Position numbers and translations under genes: made by a program | Shown here: in pieces, positions 25,601 through 36,157 of the stretch | Numbering within the stretch: position 1 is the first letter of the stretch | Layout: the number at the start of each line of letters is the position of its first letter | Assembly (NCBI GenBank): GCA_002335385.1 | Contig: DCVK01000026.1 | Span: 1 to 47,098, forward strand | Direction of reading: 5' to 3' | Source of the DNA: Candidatus Aminicenantes bacterium UBA2190 | Lineage (GTDB): Bacteria > Acidobacteriota > Aminicenantia > UBA2199 | DNA: 47,098 nucleotides | The notes under the pieces: model-generated | Database searches by the model: none | Told to the model about the DNA's origin: nothing | The model's input: only the letters and a program-made list of their open reading frames with translations

Positions 25601-26746
25601 GGGGCTTTGCCCGATGATGTAGTGCCAGCAATCAGCCAGCGACTCGGCCAGCGGCGTTTGCGATTTGGCGGCGAAGGTGCCGATCGTTGTCTTGATCTTC
25701 GAATCCAGACTTTCAAGGGAATCAAAGTTGGTCAGATTGTTTTCTTTGTAAAAACCCTCCACGTATACACCGTTGTAGAGGTCCCCGAAGCGGGCGATGC
25801 CCAGGTTCACGTCGGTATAGACCTCGCGCATGACGTCGCCGAGAACGCGGCGCATGACCTCGATGCGGTAGTAGCCGAAATCGACCGGGACGCCGTTCTT
25901 GGGGAACTTGCCGGTGGTGGCCCAGTAGGTCACCTCATCGAGTTGCTGCTGGCTGGCGTAGAAGGCCAGCCAATAAAGATATTTTTTGTCATAGCGCGTC
26001 AGGCCGTCCGTGTAGTTCTGATCGATCTTGCCATAGAGCTTGACATTGGTGAACTGGGTATACCCTTCGGGGCAGGTGCCGCCGGAGGGCTGGAAGTAGG
26101 CGGTTTTGACCGGGAAAGAGGGGTCCCAGTGATAATTGATGTAGATCGTGGAGCCGGTAATAGGGTCGCCCAGGTAGCCGGGGAAACCCGTGTCCACCTT
26201 GATATTCCAATAAGCGCCCCCTGCGTCCGACCCCTGCTCGACCAATATGATCCGCGTCTGGCTGCAGTATCCCGTGCTATTGCAATTGTAGTCTATGATC
26301 TGGTTGGCATAAGGGAATGCGCCCTGCACCGTGCTTTTATAGATCTTCCAGCGGCTGGCATCGTTCTTCTTGATGCGGCCGGCGAAGGTGGCGCTGGCAT
26401 CGCCGACCCATTGCCCTGTGCCGCTGGGGCGGCAGATGTCGAACGATATGTTTGTTGAAATCCTGTAGATATCCAGCGAGCCGTATTGAGAGAAACCGAC
26501 GCTGGTTATGCCGGACAATGAGAGAGCGCCGGTTGAGTCATTGAAATAATCGCCCTTGGGATCGTAGAGCGGATGGTAGATGGCCGTGTTCATCGAGCCC
26601 GAAGTATCGGCCAGGATCATGATGTTGGGCCGGATGGAGCCCGACATGTCAACGCCGACGAACAGGTCGCGATCGTCGTTGTACTGGCCCCAAACCGTGC
26701 CGGTCGCCAGAATAAGAACCGTCAGTAAAAAAATGCTTTTTTTCAT
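22619..26746 (-). CDS. pilY1: PilY1-type pilus tip/adhesin protein with VWA domain
   Basis: The 1375-residue secreted protein has a signal peptide (1-20, ending TVWG). A von Willebrand A-like domain follows, with a MIDAS motif DTSGS (47-51) and a later IVMTDGQST strand. The C-terminal beta-propeller of the PilY1 family opens with VVYVGTNDGILHQVDALTG (about 835-855). A calcium loop DRDSDGFLD lies near 1040-1048, at the place where PilY1 of Pseudomonas binds Ca2+ and controls retraction. PilY1 caps type IV pili with the minor pilins and mediates adhesion and surface sensing. GGGGGAGATC precedes the ATG. It is the last gene of the fimT-pilV-pilW-pilX-pilY1 operon and is followed by a terminator. 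Confidence 0.9.
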   Translation of the reverse strand: MKKSIFLLTVLILATGTVWGQYNDDRDLFVGVDMSGSIRPNIMILADTSGSMNTAIYHPLYDPKGDYFNDSTGALSLSGITSVGFSQYGSLDIYRISTNISFDICRPSGTGQWVGDASATFAGRIKKNDASRWKIYKSTVQGAFPYANQIIDYNCNSTGYCSQTRIILVEQGSDAGGAYWNIKVDTGFPGYLGDPITGSTIYINYHWDPSFPVKTAYFQPSGGTCPEGYTQFTNVKLYGKIDQNYTDGLTRYDKKYLYWLAFYASQQQLDEVTYWATTGKFPKNGVPVDFGYYRIEVMRRVLGDVMREVYTDVNLGIARFGDLYNGVYVEGFYKENNLTNFDSLESLDSKIKTTIGTFAAKSQTPLAESLADCWHYIIGQSPNVLHPHTTANVASDCPLTDYCQKQYVIVMTDGQSTYDEFTTSPHSRFNTSFFAKNPVNKSAGGWGDDDDHDPPYNGEFSWGGQPTTLLKPDGSSYCPDYSCWGVGGHSGNLGTDYLDDIAYYMAHNDHFPDSVFDPCYGLTGDELAACSLKDPSQPPGPENYTNAYKVYLKFYQGMQSIETYVIGFNADNDMLRETADNGNGEYYTASSYDDLKKALTAAIISIQLRNMAFAAFTAPKKITSTQGEGYSFIGYFMPSQVDTIWTGHLQSFKMTDYWYADLDGSGSLEKVNQDEQNEYVNPFNYEEQCTSANSGLTCLRSVQLENTPVWDTEIQLRNSTASRNLFTHDSGSPTPFVNIPFTLDNVHTLQPLFGLPDDEAPDTTYQTQAETIISTIGGKILGDVFHSDIAYIGAPMPGKKYVKNLNPVDCNEAPLEDDPDCFQFLLKHQAARDKVVYVGTNDGILHQVDALTGDERWGFIPDEVLPSMKSIVINTEYTYTVDGRLTADDIYYRKGTDKAWKTILAFGLKDGGDAFYCLDVTNADSDPVVLWKFQDDDYSGKSWSKPFVGKIRELQADSTVLDRWVVVLAGGMAFNNEDADETAGKAVFVIDASTGELVWMVGYNAGGAEDATGTVHIDTTAVGVRNLTQKPEFNYAIPSAITPVDRDSDGFLDTIYFGNMAGHLFKADISSANSAQWKTYQLYKKEGLHTAPQALTTISSIDPTDPKLITVAKATGFDVHRNVFGLSSKAMGRIDYVDKNILTVTTYSPSVFVTGETLVVPSYDPLFLSPAIFFDNCYNLWVAFGSGDRIRSRTNPDTGKFIALRDSTTTVSSATVQKTDILLSDLVPLTWTGTTMDPTNIKVENKWGWQFTFPMAWNHEKLFDPEPLVLPDLELVPHIYFNTYQPSTEETISDCDSPKNGLMYFYNLKMNYCGAGTMSGDMESGRIAGGGVFQGSDYILYVGKGDVASIPPLQDIKPIKLIYTGSMLFMKEKKR

Positions 26747-26756
26747 GATCTCCCCC

Positions 26757-27269
26757 TTAATAACCGGTCATCAGTATCGAATAGATCCCCGCCTCGACCT
26801 CGGTGTAGGAGCGCTTCTGCTTCGCCGCCCCCATCTTGACCTCGGCGGTGACCGGAACGTACCAGATCACCGGCGTTACGCCGGTCGACTGGCCCAGCGA
26901 GATGCTGGGCAACGGCGGCGGGTCGAAGCCGGTGAAGGGCTTGACGCTGACATAGGTCGGGCCGCCGCTGCCGTTGGTCAGGTTCTGCATGTTCTCCATG
27001 GTGCCGGTGAGGAAACTGCGGACGACCCCCCCCTGCGCGGTATCGTATTCGTCGGCCGACACGAAGATGGTGCCCGGGTCGGCGGTAATGCGGATCATCT
27101 GGGTGACGATCTCCACCCCCTCCACCGCCTTGTAATAGGATATCTTGTTCAGGTAGTGGTTCTGCGTGGTGTGCACCTCGGTGGTGCTGACCGTCAGCCC
27201 GGCCACCAGGATGATCGACAGGATCAGGGTGGCGATGATGGCCAATACGAGCATGCTGCCTTTTTCCAT
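26757..27269 (-). CDS. pilX: PilX-like minor pilin/pilus assembly protein
   Basis: The 170-residue product (ATG 27269, GGAGAG six bases upstream) has a short basic head MEKG followed by one hydrophobic helix (SMLVLAIIATLILSIIL). This resembles the PilX_N domain, in which the leader-peptide cleavage motif is G-S instead of the classical GFTLIE. The helix is followed by a Thr-rich, soluble beta region. PilX primes pilus assembly with PilV, PilW, FimU and PilY1. The call rests mainly on position between pilW and pilY1 and on the N-terminus. Confidence 0.8.
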   Translation of the reverse strand: MEKGSMLVLAIIATLILSIILVAGLTVSTTEVHTTQNHYLNKISYYKAVEGVEIVTQMIRITADPGTIFVSADEYDTAQGGVVRSFLTGTMENMQNLTNGSGGPTYVSVKPFTGFDPPPLPSISLGQSTGVTPVIWYVPVTAEVKMGAAKQKRSYTEVEAGIYSILMTGY

Positions 27270-27279
27270 GTTGTCTCTC

Positions 27280-28341
27280 CTACATCTTGACATTGTAATT
27301 GCGCGGCTGGACCAGGAAGGAGTAGGTCCGGTAATTGTACTTGCCCGCGGGCAGGGCCTCGGGGGCGCGGTCGGCCAGCTGCGGCAGCTGGTGGGTGACC
27401 TGGCCGCGTCCCGGGTAGTCGTCGGTGAGGGCGATGACGTTGACGGTCATCTCCTTCAGCGTCTTGACGCGCAGGGCGTTGAGCAGGGCGTCCAGGTCGG
27501 AGCTGCCGCCGTAGGTGTAGTAATCTTCCCGAGCCGACACGTCGGGGAAACCGGGATAGGCGGTATAGGTCAGCTGCAGGTCCCAGACGTTCTCGGCGAT
27601 CGCCCCCTTGATGATGTTGGGGTCACTGTCGGTGAGCACGGCCCCCTTGCCGTAGCAGTCGCTGACGCGCACCAGGTCGCGCACCCAGCGCCCCTTGGCC
27701 GCGTCGTCGCGCTCCAGCACCAGGTAGATGCTGAAGTCTCCCAAACGCATCACCGGCGAGTTGACCGGGTAGGTCAGCGTATTGCCGGCGGTGGAATCAT
27801 CCTTGTAGTTTGTCGTATCCAGCAGCCCCGAGTGATAGACCGACTGGCTGCGGATGTTCAGCGAGTTGCCGCCGACCCCGGTGACCACGAAGACGAAGTA
27901 GCCGCTGGGGCCGATGAGGATGCCCTTGTCGCCGGGCGCCCAGGCTGGGTCGGCGGTGGTGTTGTTCACGATCAGCGAGGTGGGGCTGGTCATGTCGGCC
28001 TCGCTGATCAGCTTGCTGACGGCATTGGGGTCGCCGCTGGCCACGATCACCCCGTCGGCGAAGTCGTCGTTGTTCAGCGGGTAGATACCGTTGAAATGGG
28101 GCGGCACGGCCAGGAAGCCGCCGGTGTTGACCAGGGTCATCACGGCGCCGGCGTTCTTCAGCTCCGAGCTGAAGACCGACAGCAGGAAGCGCGACTCCTG
28201 GGTCTGGCGCACCCGCGCCTGCTCGGTGCCCGCCACGTCGCGGTAATACAGGATCATCATGTAGACGGCGCTCATGATCAGGATCATGATGATCATGACC
28301 ACCATCGACTCGACCAGGGTGAAGCCCTTGCGGTTCTTCAT
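27280..28341 (-). CDS. pilW: PilW-like minor pilin
   Basis: The 353-residue prepilin-like protein begins MKNRKGFTLVES. This is a type III signal cleaved by PilD after Gly and methylated at Phe, and it is followed by a hydrophobic helix (about 13-33). The long C-terminal domain is typical of PilW, the largest minor pilin. Glu at position 5 of the mature protein is present. GGAGG lies five bases before the ATG, one base after the pilV stop. Confidence 0.87.
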   Translation of the reverse strand: MKNRKGFTLVESMVVMIIMILIMSAVYMMILYYRDVAGTEQARVRQTQESRFLLSVFSSELKNAGAVMTLVNTGGFLAVPPHFNGIYPLNNDDFADGVIVASGDPNAVSKLISEADMTSPTSLIVNNTTADPAWAPGDKGILIGPSGYFVFVVTGVGGNSLNIRSQSVYHSGLLDTTNYKDDSTAGNTLTYPVNSPVMRLGDFSIYLVLERDDAAKGRWVRDLVRVSDCYGKGAVLTDSDPNIIKGAIAENVWDLQLTYTAYPGFPDVSAREDYYTYGGSSDLDALLNALRVKTLKEMTVNVIALTDDYPGRGQVTHQLPQLADRAPEALPAGKYNYRTYSFLVQPRNYNVKM

Positions 28342-28342
28342 G

Positions 28343-28753
28343 TCAGCCTCCGCGCTGCGAGCTGAGCACGACGCGGAACGGGTAGCGGTCGCCGTGCTTG
28401 CCGTATTCGACGGTCACCCGGACGACGCTCATGGCGGCAAGGTCCGGGGACGGGGTGACCACGGTGGTGCGCCGGTACTGGTCATCGCGGTCGGGGTCGG
28501 CGGTGGAGACGACCAGCTTGCGGTTCTGCTCCACCACGTAGTCCACGCTGCCAATCGGCATCTGCGAGGCGGGATACTTCAGGTAATCCTCGATCTTGGC
28601 CTCGGCCAGGGAGATGGCGATGTTCTTGGCACCGGCGTAGCGGTTGGTGACCATCTGCTGCGTGAAGCCGGAGAGGATGGAGACCACGACGAACAGGACG
28701 ATGGCCATGGCCAGCAGGGCCTCGACCAGGGTGAAGCCTTCAGTTTTTTTCAA
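28343..28753 (-). CDS. pilV: PilV-like minor pilin
   Basis: The 136-residue prepilin has leader MKKTEG and mature start FTLVEALLAM, then a hydrophobic helix. It starts with TTG at 28753 and overlaps the end of the fimT-like gene by 14 bases, with GGAGGG about seven bases upstream of the TTG inside fimT. Its size and order (second gene) match PilV. Confidence 0.85.
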   Translation of the reverse strand: MKKTEGFTLVEALLAMAIVLFVVVSILSGFTQQMVTNRYAGAKNIAISLAEAKIEDYLKYPASQMPIGSVDYVVEQNRKLVVSTADPDRDDQYRRTTVVTPSPDLAAMSVVRVTVEYGKHGDRYPFRVVLSSQRGG

Positions 28754-29264
28754 CTTTCAGCCCTCCGTACGGGAAGATTTGGATGGTGCGGCGGTAGACG
28801 ACCGGTTCGCCGGCGCCGCCGCGCCCCTTGCGGATATGGAAGATCTGGCGGATGGTGCCCACGGCGGTGGTCATGTCGGGGGTGCCGTCGCTCTTCAGCA
28901 GGCGCACTTCGCCGGTGGAATTCACCGCGAAATCGCTCACCTCGCCGGGGGTGAAAAACTGGCGGTCGGTGAAGGGGGAGACGGTCTTGACCATTGTCCA
29001 GTCGTTGAAGTGGGTGATGTCGGCCTGCTTCTGCAGCGTGTAGGAGTTGCCGTCGTCCGAGAAGGTGATCGCGACGTAGCGGTTCTCGGTCGAGGCCAGG
29101 AGCTTGGCCGACGAGAAATCGGCCAGGAAATTGTTGACCAGGCCGGTGATGCGCGAGTTGGCGGTGACGCTCTCCCCCACCCGCACCGACATGGTCACGA
29201 CCACCGCCAGGACGGCCATGACGACCAGGAGCTCAATGACGGAAAAGCCTTTCTTGGTTTTCAT
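28740..29264 (-). CDS. fimT: FimT/GspH-like pseudopilin
   Basis: The 174-residue product begins MKTKKG/FSVIELLVVMAVLAVVV, a prepilin peptidase site followed by a transmembrane/assembly helix. A GspH/FimT-type beta domain follows. I chose ATG 29264 because AAGGAG lies six bases upstream; the frame-compatible ATG at 29270 overlaps that ribosome-binding site. It heads the minor-pilin operon. FimT-like proteins of some species bind DNA during uptake; this cannot be claimed here. Confidence 0.85.
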   Translation of the reverse strand: MKTKKGFSVIELLVVMAVLAVVVTMSVRVGESVTANSRITGLVNNFLADFSSAKLLASTENRYVAITFSDDGNSYTLQKQADITHFNDWTMVKTVSPFTDRQFFTPGEVSDFAVNSTGEVRLLKSDGTPDMTTAVGTIRQIFHIRKGRGGAGEPVVYRRTIQIFPYGGLKVEKN

Positions 29265-29523
29265 CAGCATCTCCTTTTAATTAAAGCATTATCGATGCCA
29301 AGATCTAAAACTAATGACGGAGGATGGCAAGAGCCTAAAACGCCTTTTCTGAAGGGGTTTTCGAAGTGCTGTCCCGGATTTCATCCGGGCATCCTCCTGG
29401 GTACTAATTATACAACTGTGATGCAATCTCCACATCCCGATGCTTCCAGGCGCTGCTGTCGCCATTCTTTCAAAACGCCTTTCTCTTCTCTCCCGCCATG
29501 CGGCATTTCCCCTCCGGCATTTT

Positions 29524-29661
29524 TTACTTTTGCCTGCTGCCTTTTTCCTTTTGCCTTTTCAGCCTGTGCTTGCCCAGCAAAAACAGCGTCGCAAATAAGA
29601 GAAGGTCCAGCAGGATGGCGGCGAAAAGGCGGTAAAAATCGACGGTATGGATGACCTCCAA
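29524..29661 (-). CDS. Possible 45-residue single-span membrane peptide
   Basis: A minus-strand frame starting with TTG at 29661 encodes a short head (LEVIHTVDFYR), one hydrophobic span (LFAAILLDLLLFATLFLLG) and a strongly basic tail. Its end (KRQKEKGSRQK) is translated from a pyrimidine-phrase repeat. An AAGG lies about eight bases upstream. It follows the zinc-ribbon gene by about 50 bases. A weak ATG-led 13-codon frame lies between them. No homology is recognised. The good transmembrane profile is the only support. Confidence 0.4.
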   Translation of the reverse strand: MEVIHTVDFYRLFAAILLDLLLFATLFLLGKHRLKRQKEKGSRQK

Positions 29662-29708
29662 GGACGTGCCTTACATCCGCCGCCCGGGACCGGCGTCGCG
29701 GCTGCTGG

Positions 29709-30464
29709 TCATGTTCTGATCTTGAAGCGCGGCCCGGTGAAAACGAAGCACAGGGCGTTGAAGAAAAGGCCGAGCAGCAGCCCGAGAACGGCGAAGGCCA
29801 GGAAGCCGCCGATGCCGCCGACGGCCCCGAAGAACAGGCCGCCCAGGAACTTGCCGCGCATCTCCTGCAGCATCACCGGGAACTGGTAGATCAGGTCGCC
29901 GAAAATACTGAATATGCCGAATGAGGCCCCGACAACGACGCCGAGGACCAGCCCCAGGCCGCCGAGGAAAATGATCAGCGAAATCAGGCCCACCGAACGG
30001 AAATGGATCTCGTCGCCGATCGGGCGCCGCTCGGGCCTCGCCGAGGCCGCCTTGGGGCTGGCGCCGCAGAAGCGGCAGTAGGCGTCGTGCTCGTCCATGC
30101 GCGAGTGGCAGAACTTACACAGGCTTTCGGCCTTTTCGCTCTCCAGCGGCGATTCCTGGCGCCTGGGGGACGGCTTGACGGGTTCCAGCTCGATGGTCGC
30201 GGCCGCGGCGGCGGGCGCCGGCTCCTTCGCCTCCGTTTCCTCGCGGTCATAGGGATCGGCGGGGTTCCAGGCGCTGCCGTCGTAGACGTACCAGCCGCCC
30301 GTCTTGCCGCCCAGCATCCAGAAGCGGTTCTCCTCGTCGCGCAGCATCATTTTTTTCAGCTCGGACTTGGCGTCCTCGGCGGAGACCTCTCCCGTTGCCT
30401 GGCGCTCCTTCAGATCCCTATAGAGTTCTTCGATCTCCCTGAATTTACTGGCGTCCATCTTCAT
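29709..30464 (-). CDS. Zinc-ribbon membrane protein of unknown function
   Basis: The 251-residue product (ATG 30464, overlapping the folC stop; GGAGGG just upstream) begins with a helical short domain. A segment RFWMLGGKTGGWYVYDGSAWNPADP follows, of a kind found before zinc ribbons in other large-genome bacteria. A double CxxC zinc ribbon comes next (CKFC...CRFCG, about 130-147). The C-terminus has two Gly-rich hydrophobic hairpins (about 165-195 and 215-245). The arrangement suggests a cytoplasmic sensor or scaffold region on a membrane anchor. No function can be assigned. Confidence 0.7.
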   Translation of the reverse strand: MKMDASKFREIEELYRDLKERQATGEVSAEDAKSELKKMMLRDEENRFWMLGGKTGGWYVYDGSAWNPADPYDREETEAKEPAPAAAAATIELEPVKPSPRRQESPLESEKAESLCKFCHSRMDEHDAYCRFCGASPKAASARPERRPIGDEIHFRSVGLISLIIFLGGLGLVLGVVVGASFGIFSIFGDLIYQFPVMLQEMRGKFLGGLFFGAVGGIGGFLAFAVLGLLLGLFFNALCFVFTGPRFKIRT

Positions 30465-31744
30465 TTCCCTCCGCGCGCGATCTCTCTCATGCCGCCGACA
30501 AGATACAAGGAACCGCATATGATTATAGTTCTTTTGAATTTTTTTGCAACCGCCAGGGCGCGGGCGTAGTCGCGCTCGATGCGGCATTCCTTTCCCGGAA
30601 AGAAGCGCCGCAGCCTCTCGGGAGGCAGCGCCCGCTCCGAGCGCGGCTCGGTCAGGACGACGTGCTCCGCCAGCGGCGCCAGCAGGCGCGCCATGGCCGG
30701 GTACTGCTTGTCGCGCAGCACGCCGAACAGCAGGGTGAAGCCGCGGATGTCCTCCTCGCGCAGGTAGCCGGTCAGGGCGCGGATACCGGGCAGATTGTGA
30801 GCGCCGTCCAGGATGACCGGCGGCCGTTGCGGCAGGAGTTCGAGGCGCCCGGGAATGGACATGGCGCGGACGCCGCCGCGGACGTCCCCGGCGCCGACCC
30901 CCAGTCCGCGCCGCCGCAGCTCGTCGACGACGGCGACGGCCAGGGCGGCGTTGCGGCATTGGTGGCGGCCGCGCTGCGTTACCAGGAAACGGTACTCCTC
31001 TTCGCCGGCGAAATAGCGGCAGGAGTAGCCGCCCTGTTTCTTTTCCATGTCCAGCCGCCGCGGCGGGAGAAAGGCCTCGATCAGGGGCGCCCGCCGGCGC
31101 CGGGCGGCGGCGCGGATGACGCGCGACCCGACCGAGCGCGGCGCGCAGCCCGATACCAGGGGGACGCCGCGCCGGACGATGGCCGCCTTTTCGCCGGCGA
31201 TGGCCTTCAGGGTCCCGCCCAGGATGTTCAGGTGGTCCAGGCCGACGTTGGTGATGACCGCGATCTCGGGCCGCAGCGTGGACGTGGCGTCGAGGCGGCC
31301 GCCCAGCCCCACCTCCAGCACCGCCCAGTCGGCCTTGATCTCGGCGAAATGGTGCAGGGCAGCCAGGAAGAGGGTCTCGAAGAACGTGGGCCGGTTGGCG
31401 ATGCGGCCTTCATCCGCGAGCTTCTCGCCCAGCGCGCGCACGGCGCTGACCGAGCGGGCGAAGGCGGCGCGCGAGATCAGGCGCCCGTCGACGCGGATGC
31501 GCTCCCGCACGTCCTGCAGGTGCGGCGAGGTGAACAGCCCGACCCGCAGGCCGGAGCGCTGCAGGATGGCGGCGATGAAATGCGAGGTCGAGCCCTTGCC
31601 GTTGGTGCCGGCCACCTGAACGAAGCGCACGCCGGCGGCGGCAAAAGGGGCGCTGGCGATGACGCGGCGGATGCAGGCCAGCGAGAGCTTCCCGGTCTCC
31701 CCCTGAATATTCTCCAGGTAGGAAAGTACCGCGGCATAATGCAT
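30461..31744 (-). CDS. folC: Folylpolyglutamate/dihydrofolate synthase
   Basis: The 427-residue Mur-ligase-type enzyme adds glutamate to dihydropteroate and/or to reduced folates. The ATP loop is AGTNGKGST (about 44-52). It is followed by LFTSPHLQDVRERI (folate loop), WAVLEVGLGGRLDAT, ITNVGLDHL and, in the C-terminal domain, ILDGAHN. Whether it is mono- or bifunctional cannot be decided from sequence. ATG at 31744. It lies in the operon downstream of the kinase and the small coiled-coil protein, and supplies the polyglutamylated folates used by MetF and MetH elsewhere in the window. Confidence 0.93.
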   Translation of the reverse strand: MHYAAVLSYLENIQGETGKLSLACIRRVIASAPFAAAGVRFVQVAGTNGKGSTSHFIAAILQRSGLRVGLFTSPHLQDVRERIRVDGRLISRAAFARSVSAVRALGEKLADEGRIANRPTFFETLFLAALHHFAEIKADWAVLEVGLGGRLDATSTLRPEIAVITNVGLDHLNILGGTLKAIAGEKAAIVRRGVPLVSGCAPRSVGSRVIRAAARRRRAPLIEAFLPPRRLDMEKKQGGYSCRYFAGEEEYRFLVTQRGRHQCRNAALAVAVVDELRRRGLGVGAGDVRGGVRAMSIPGRLELLPQRPPVILDGAHNLPGIRALTGYLREEDIRGFTLLFGVLRDKQYPAMARLLAPLAEHVVLTEPRSERALPPERLRRFFPGKECRIERDYARALAVAKKFKRTIIICGSLYLVGGMREIARGGK

Positions 31745-31768
31745 CGGCCCTGCAGCAGCGGGGAACGG

Positions 31769-32002
31769 CTAGTTGTCCTGGCCGCCCTCGCCTTCCTCGA
31801 ATTCATTCTTGAGGCCCAGGATGTTGGACGCGCCGTCGTAGATCAGGCGGGTGGCCTTTTTCTGCTCCTGCAGCTGGGCGATGAGATCCTTGACCCGGGC
31901 CAGCTCCTCCTCGATCTTGGCGTCGATTATCTCAATCTGCTTCTTCGCTTCCCGGAGCGTGGACTCATAGAACGCCTTGGCCTCGACTTTTAGTTTTTCC
32001 AT
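31769..32002 (-). CDS. Small coiled-coil protein
   Basis: This is a 77-residue hydrophilic, charged protein. Residues 1-50 show heptad-like spacing (IEIIDAKIEEELARVKDLIAQL) and should form one long helix. The end is acidic (EFEEGEGGQDN). The ATG at 32002 lies 12 bases after the kinase stop, and the gene ends 24 bases before folC. I recognise no family. Position suggests it accompanies the kinase fusion, which also has a long coiled coil. Confidence 0.65.
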   Translation of the reverse strand: MEKLKVEAKAFYESTLREAKKQIEIIDAKIEEELARVKDLIAQLQEQKKATRLIYDGASNILGLKNEFEEGEGGQDN

Positions 32003-32014
32003 ATATTCACCTCG

Positions 32015-35452
<3,438 letters not shown>

Positions 35453-35512
35453 TATCCTCTCCTGTCCGGCCTTCCCGAGGCCTCTCCAGCCCGGGCGCGC
35501 CTCGCAGCCGCC

Positions 35513-36037
35513 CTACAAGATCGATTTGCCGGCATATTTCTCGAACATGCGGATCTTGTCGCGGACCTTGAACGTGACGGGCATGTTGATCAGGGCCAGC
35601 AGGAAGCCGGCGACGAAGAAATGGAACGTGTGTTGGAACGGCATGCCCAGCAGCGTGATGACCAGACCGAAAAGGGCGATGAGTTCGGCCAGCGACAGCA
35701 GGACGATGTCGATGATCCGCCAGCGCTGCAGCAGGGCGGCCAGGGTGAAGTCGTCGCGGACCAGGCGCGGGGAGAAATAGATGGTCTTGCGCACGGCCAG
35801 GACGGCGATGATCAACATGATCGCGATGATGTTCAGGATGTTCCAGGCTTCGCGGACTCCCTGTCCGGCCCTGAATGTTCCCGCAGAGGGGGACCGGACC
35901 AGGGCGGGGTACAGGTAAGCCACCAGGGTATACACGGCGATCGAGGCCAGCATGGCCAGGCTGATGATCATGGTCAGCCGCGACTCGCGCCGGATGTGCT
36001 CCCTCTCTATCCGTTGCTTTTCGAATTCTGCCAGCAT
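35513..36037 (-). CDS. Four-span membrane protein of unknown function
   Basis: The 174-residue protein has a charged N-terminal helix (MLAEFEKQRIEREHIRRES), four predicted membrane spans (about 22-45, 65-85, 105-130, 135-155) and a basic C-terminus (KVRDKIRMFEKYAGKSIL). No known family is recognised. It starts at ATG 36037, divergent from purF, and its stop is 60 bases before the kinase fusion, so the two may be co-transcribed and the protein could partner the kinase in the membrane. Confidence 0.72.
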   Translation of the reverse strand: MLAEFEKQRIEREHIRRESRLTMIISLAMLASIAVYTLVAYLYPALVRSPSAGTFRAGQGVREAWNILNIIAIMLIIAVLAVRKTIYFSPRLVRDDFTLAALLQRWRIIDIVLLSLAELIALFGLVITLLGMPFQHTFHFFVAGFLLALINMPVTFKVRDKIRMFEKYAGKSIL

Positions 36038-36118
36038 GCGATTGCTTTACCATATCTATCCCTTATTTGTCAATAATCGCCGCGGGAAAAAAACGCCCCG
36101 CCGCCGTTTCGGGCGTGA

Positions 36119-36147
36119 TTGACTTTTGGGCGGTTTCAAGCTATATA
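36119..36147 (+). promoter_or_regulatory. purF promoter, almost on the start codon
   Basis: TTGACT (36119-36124), a 17-base spacer and TATATA (36142-36147) form a near-consensus promoter. The expected transcription start (about 36154) is only a few bases before the purF ATG at 36158, implying a leaderless or very short-leader mRNA. Confidence 0.7.
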
Positions 36148-36157
36148 TGGTGGCATC

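Noticed and set aside
29285..29301. Sigma54-like GG-N10-GC promoter (minus TTGGCATCGATAATGCT) before the fimT operon
   Set aside because: Spacing is right, but the transcription start would fall on the AAGGAG ribosome-binding site at 29271-29276, so I did not list it as a promoter.
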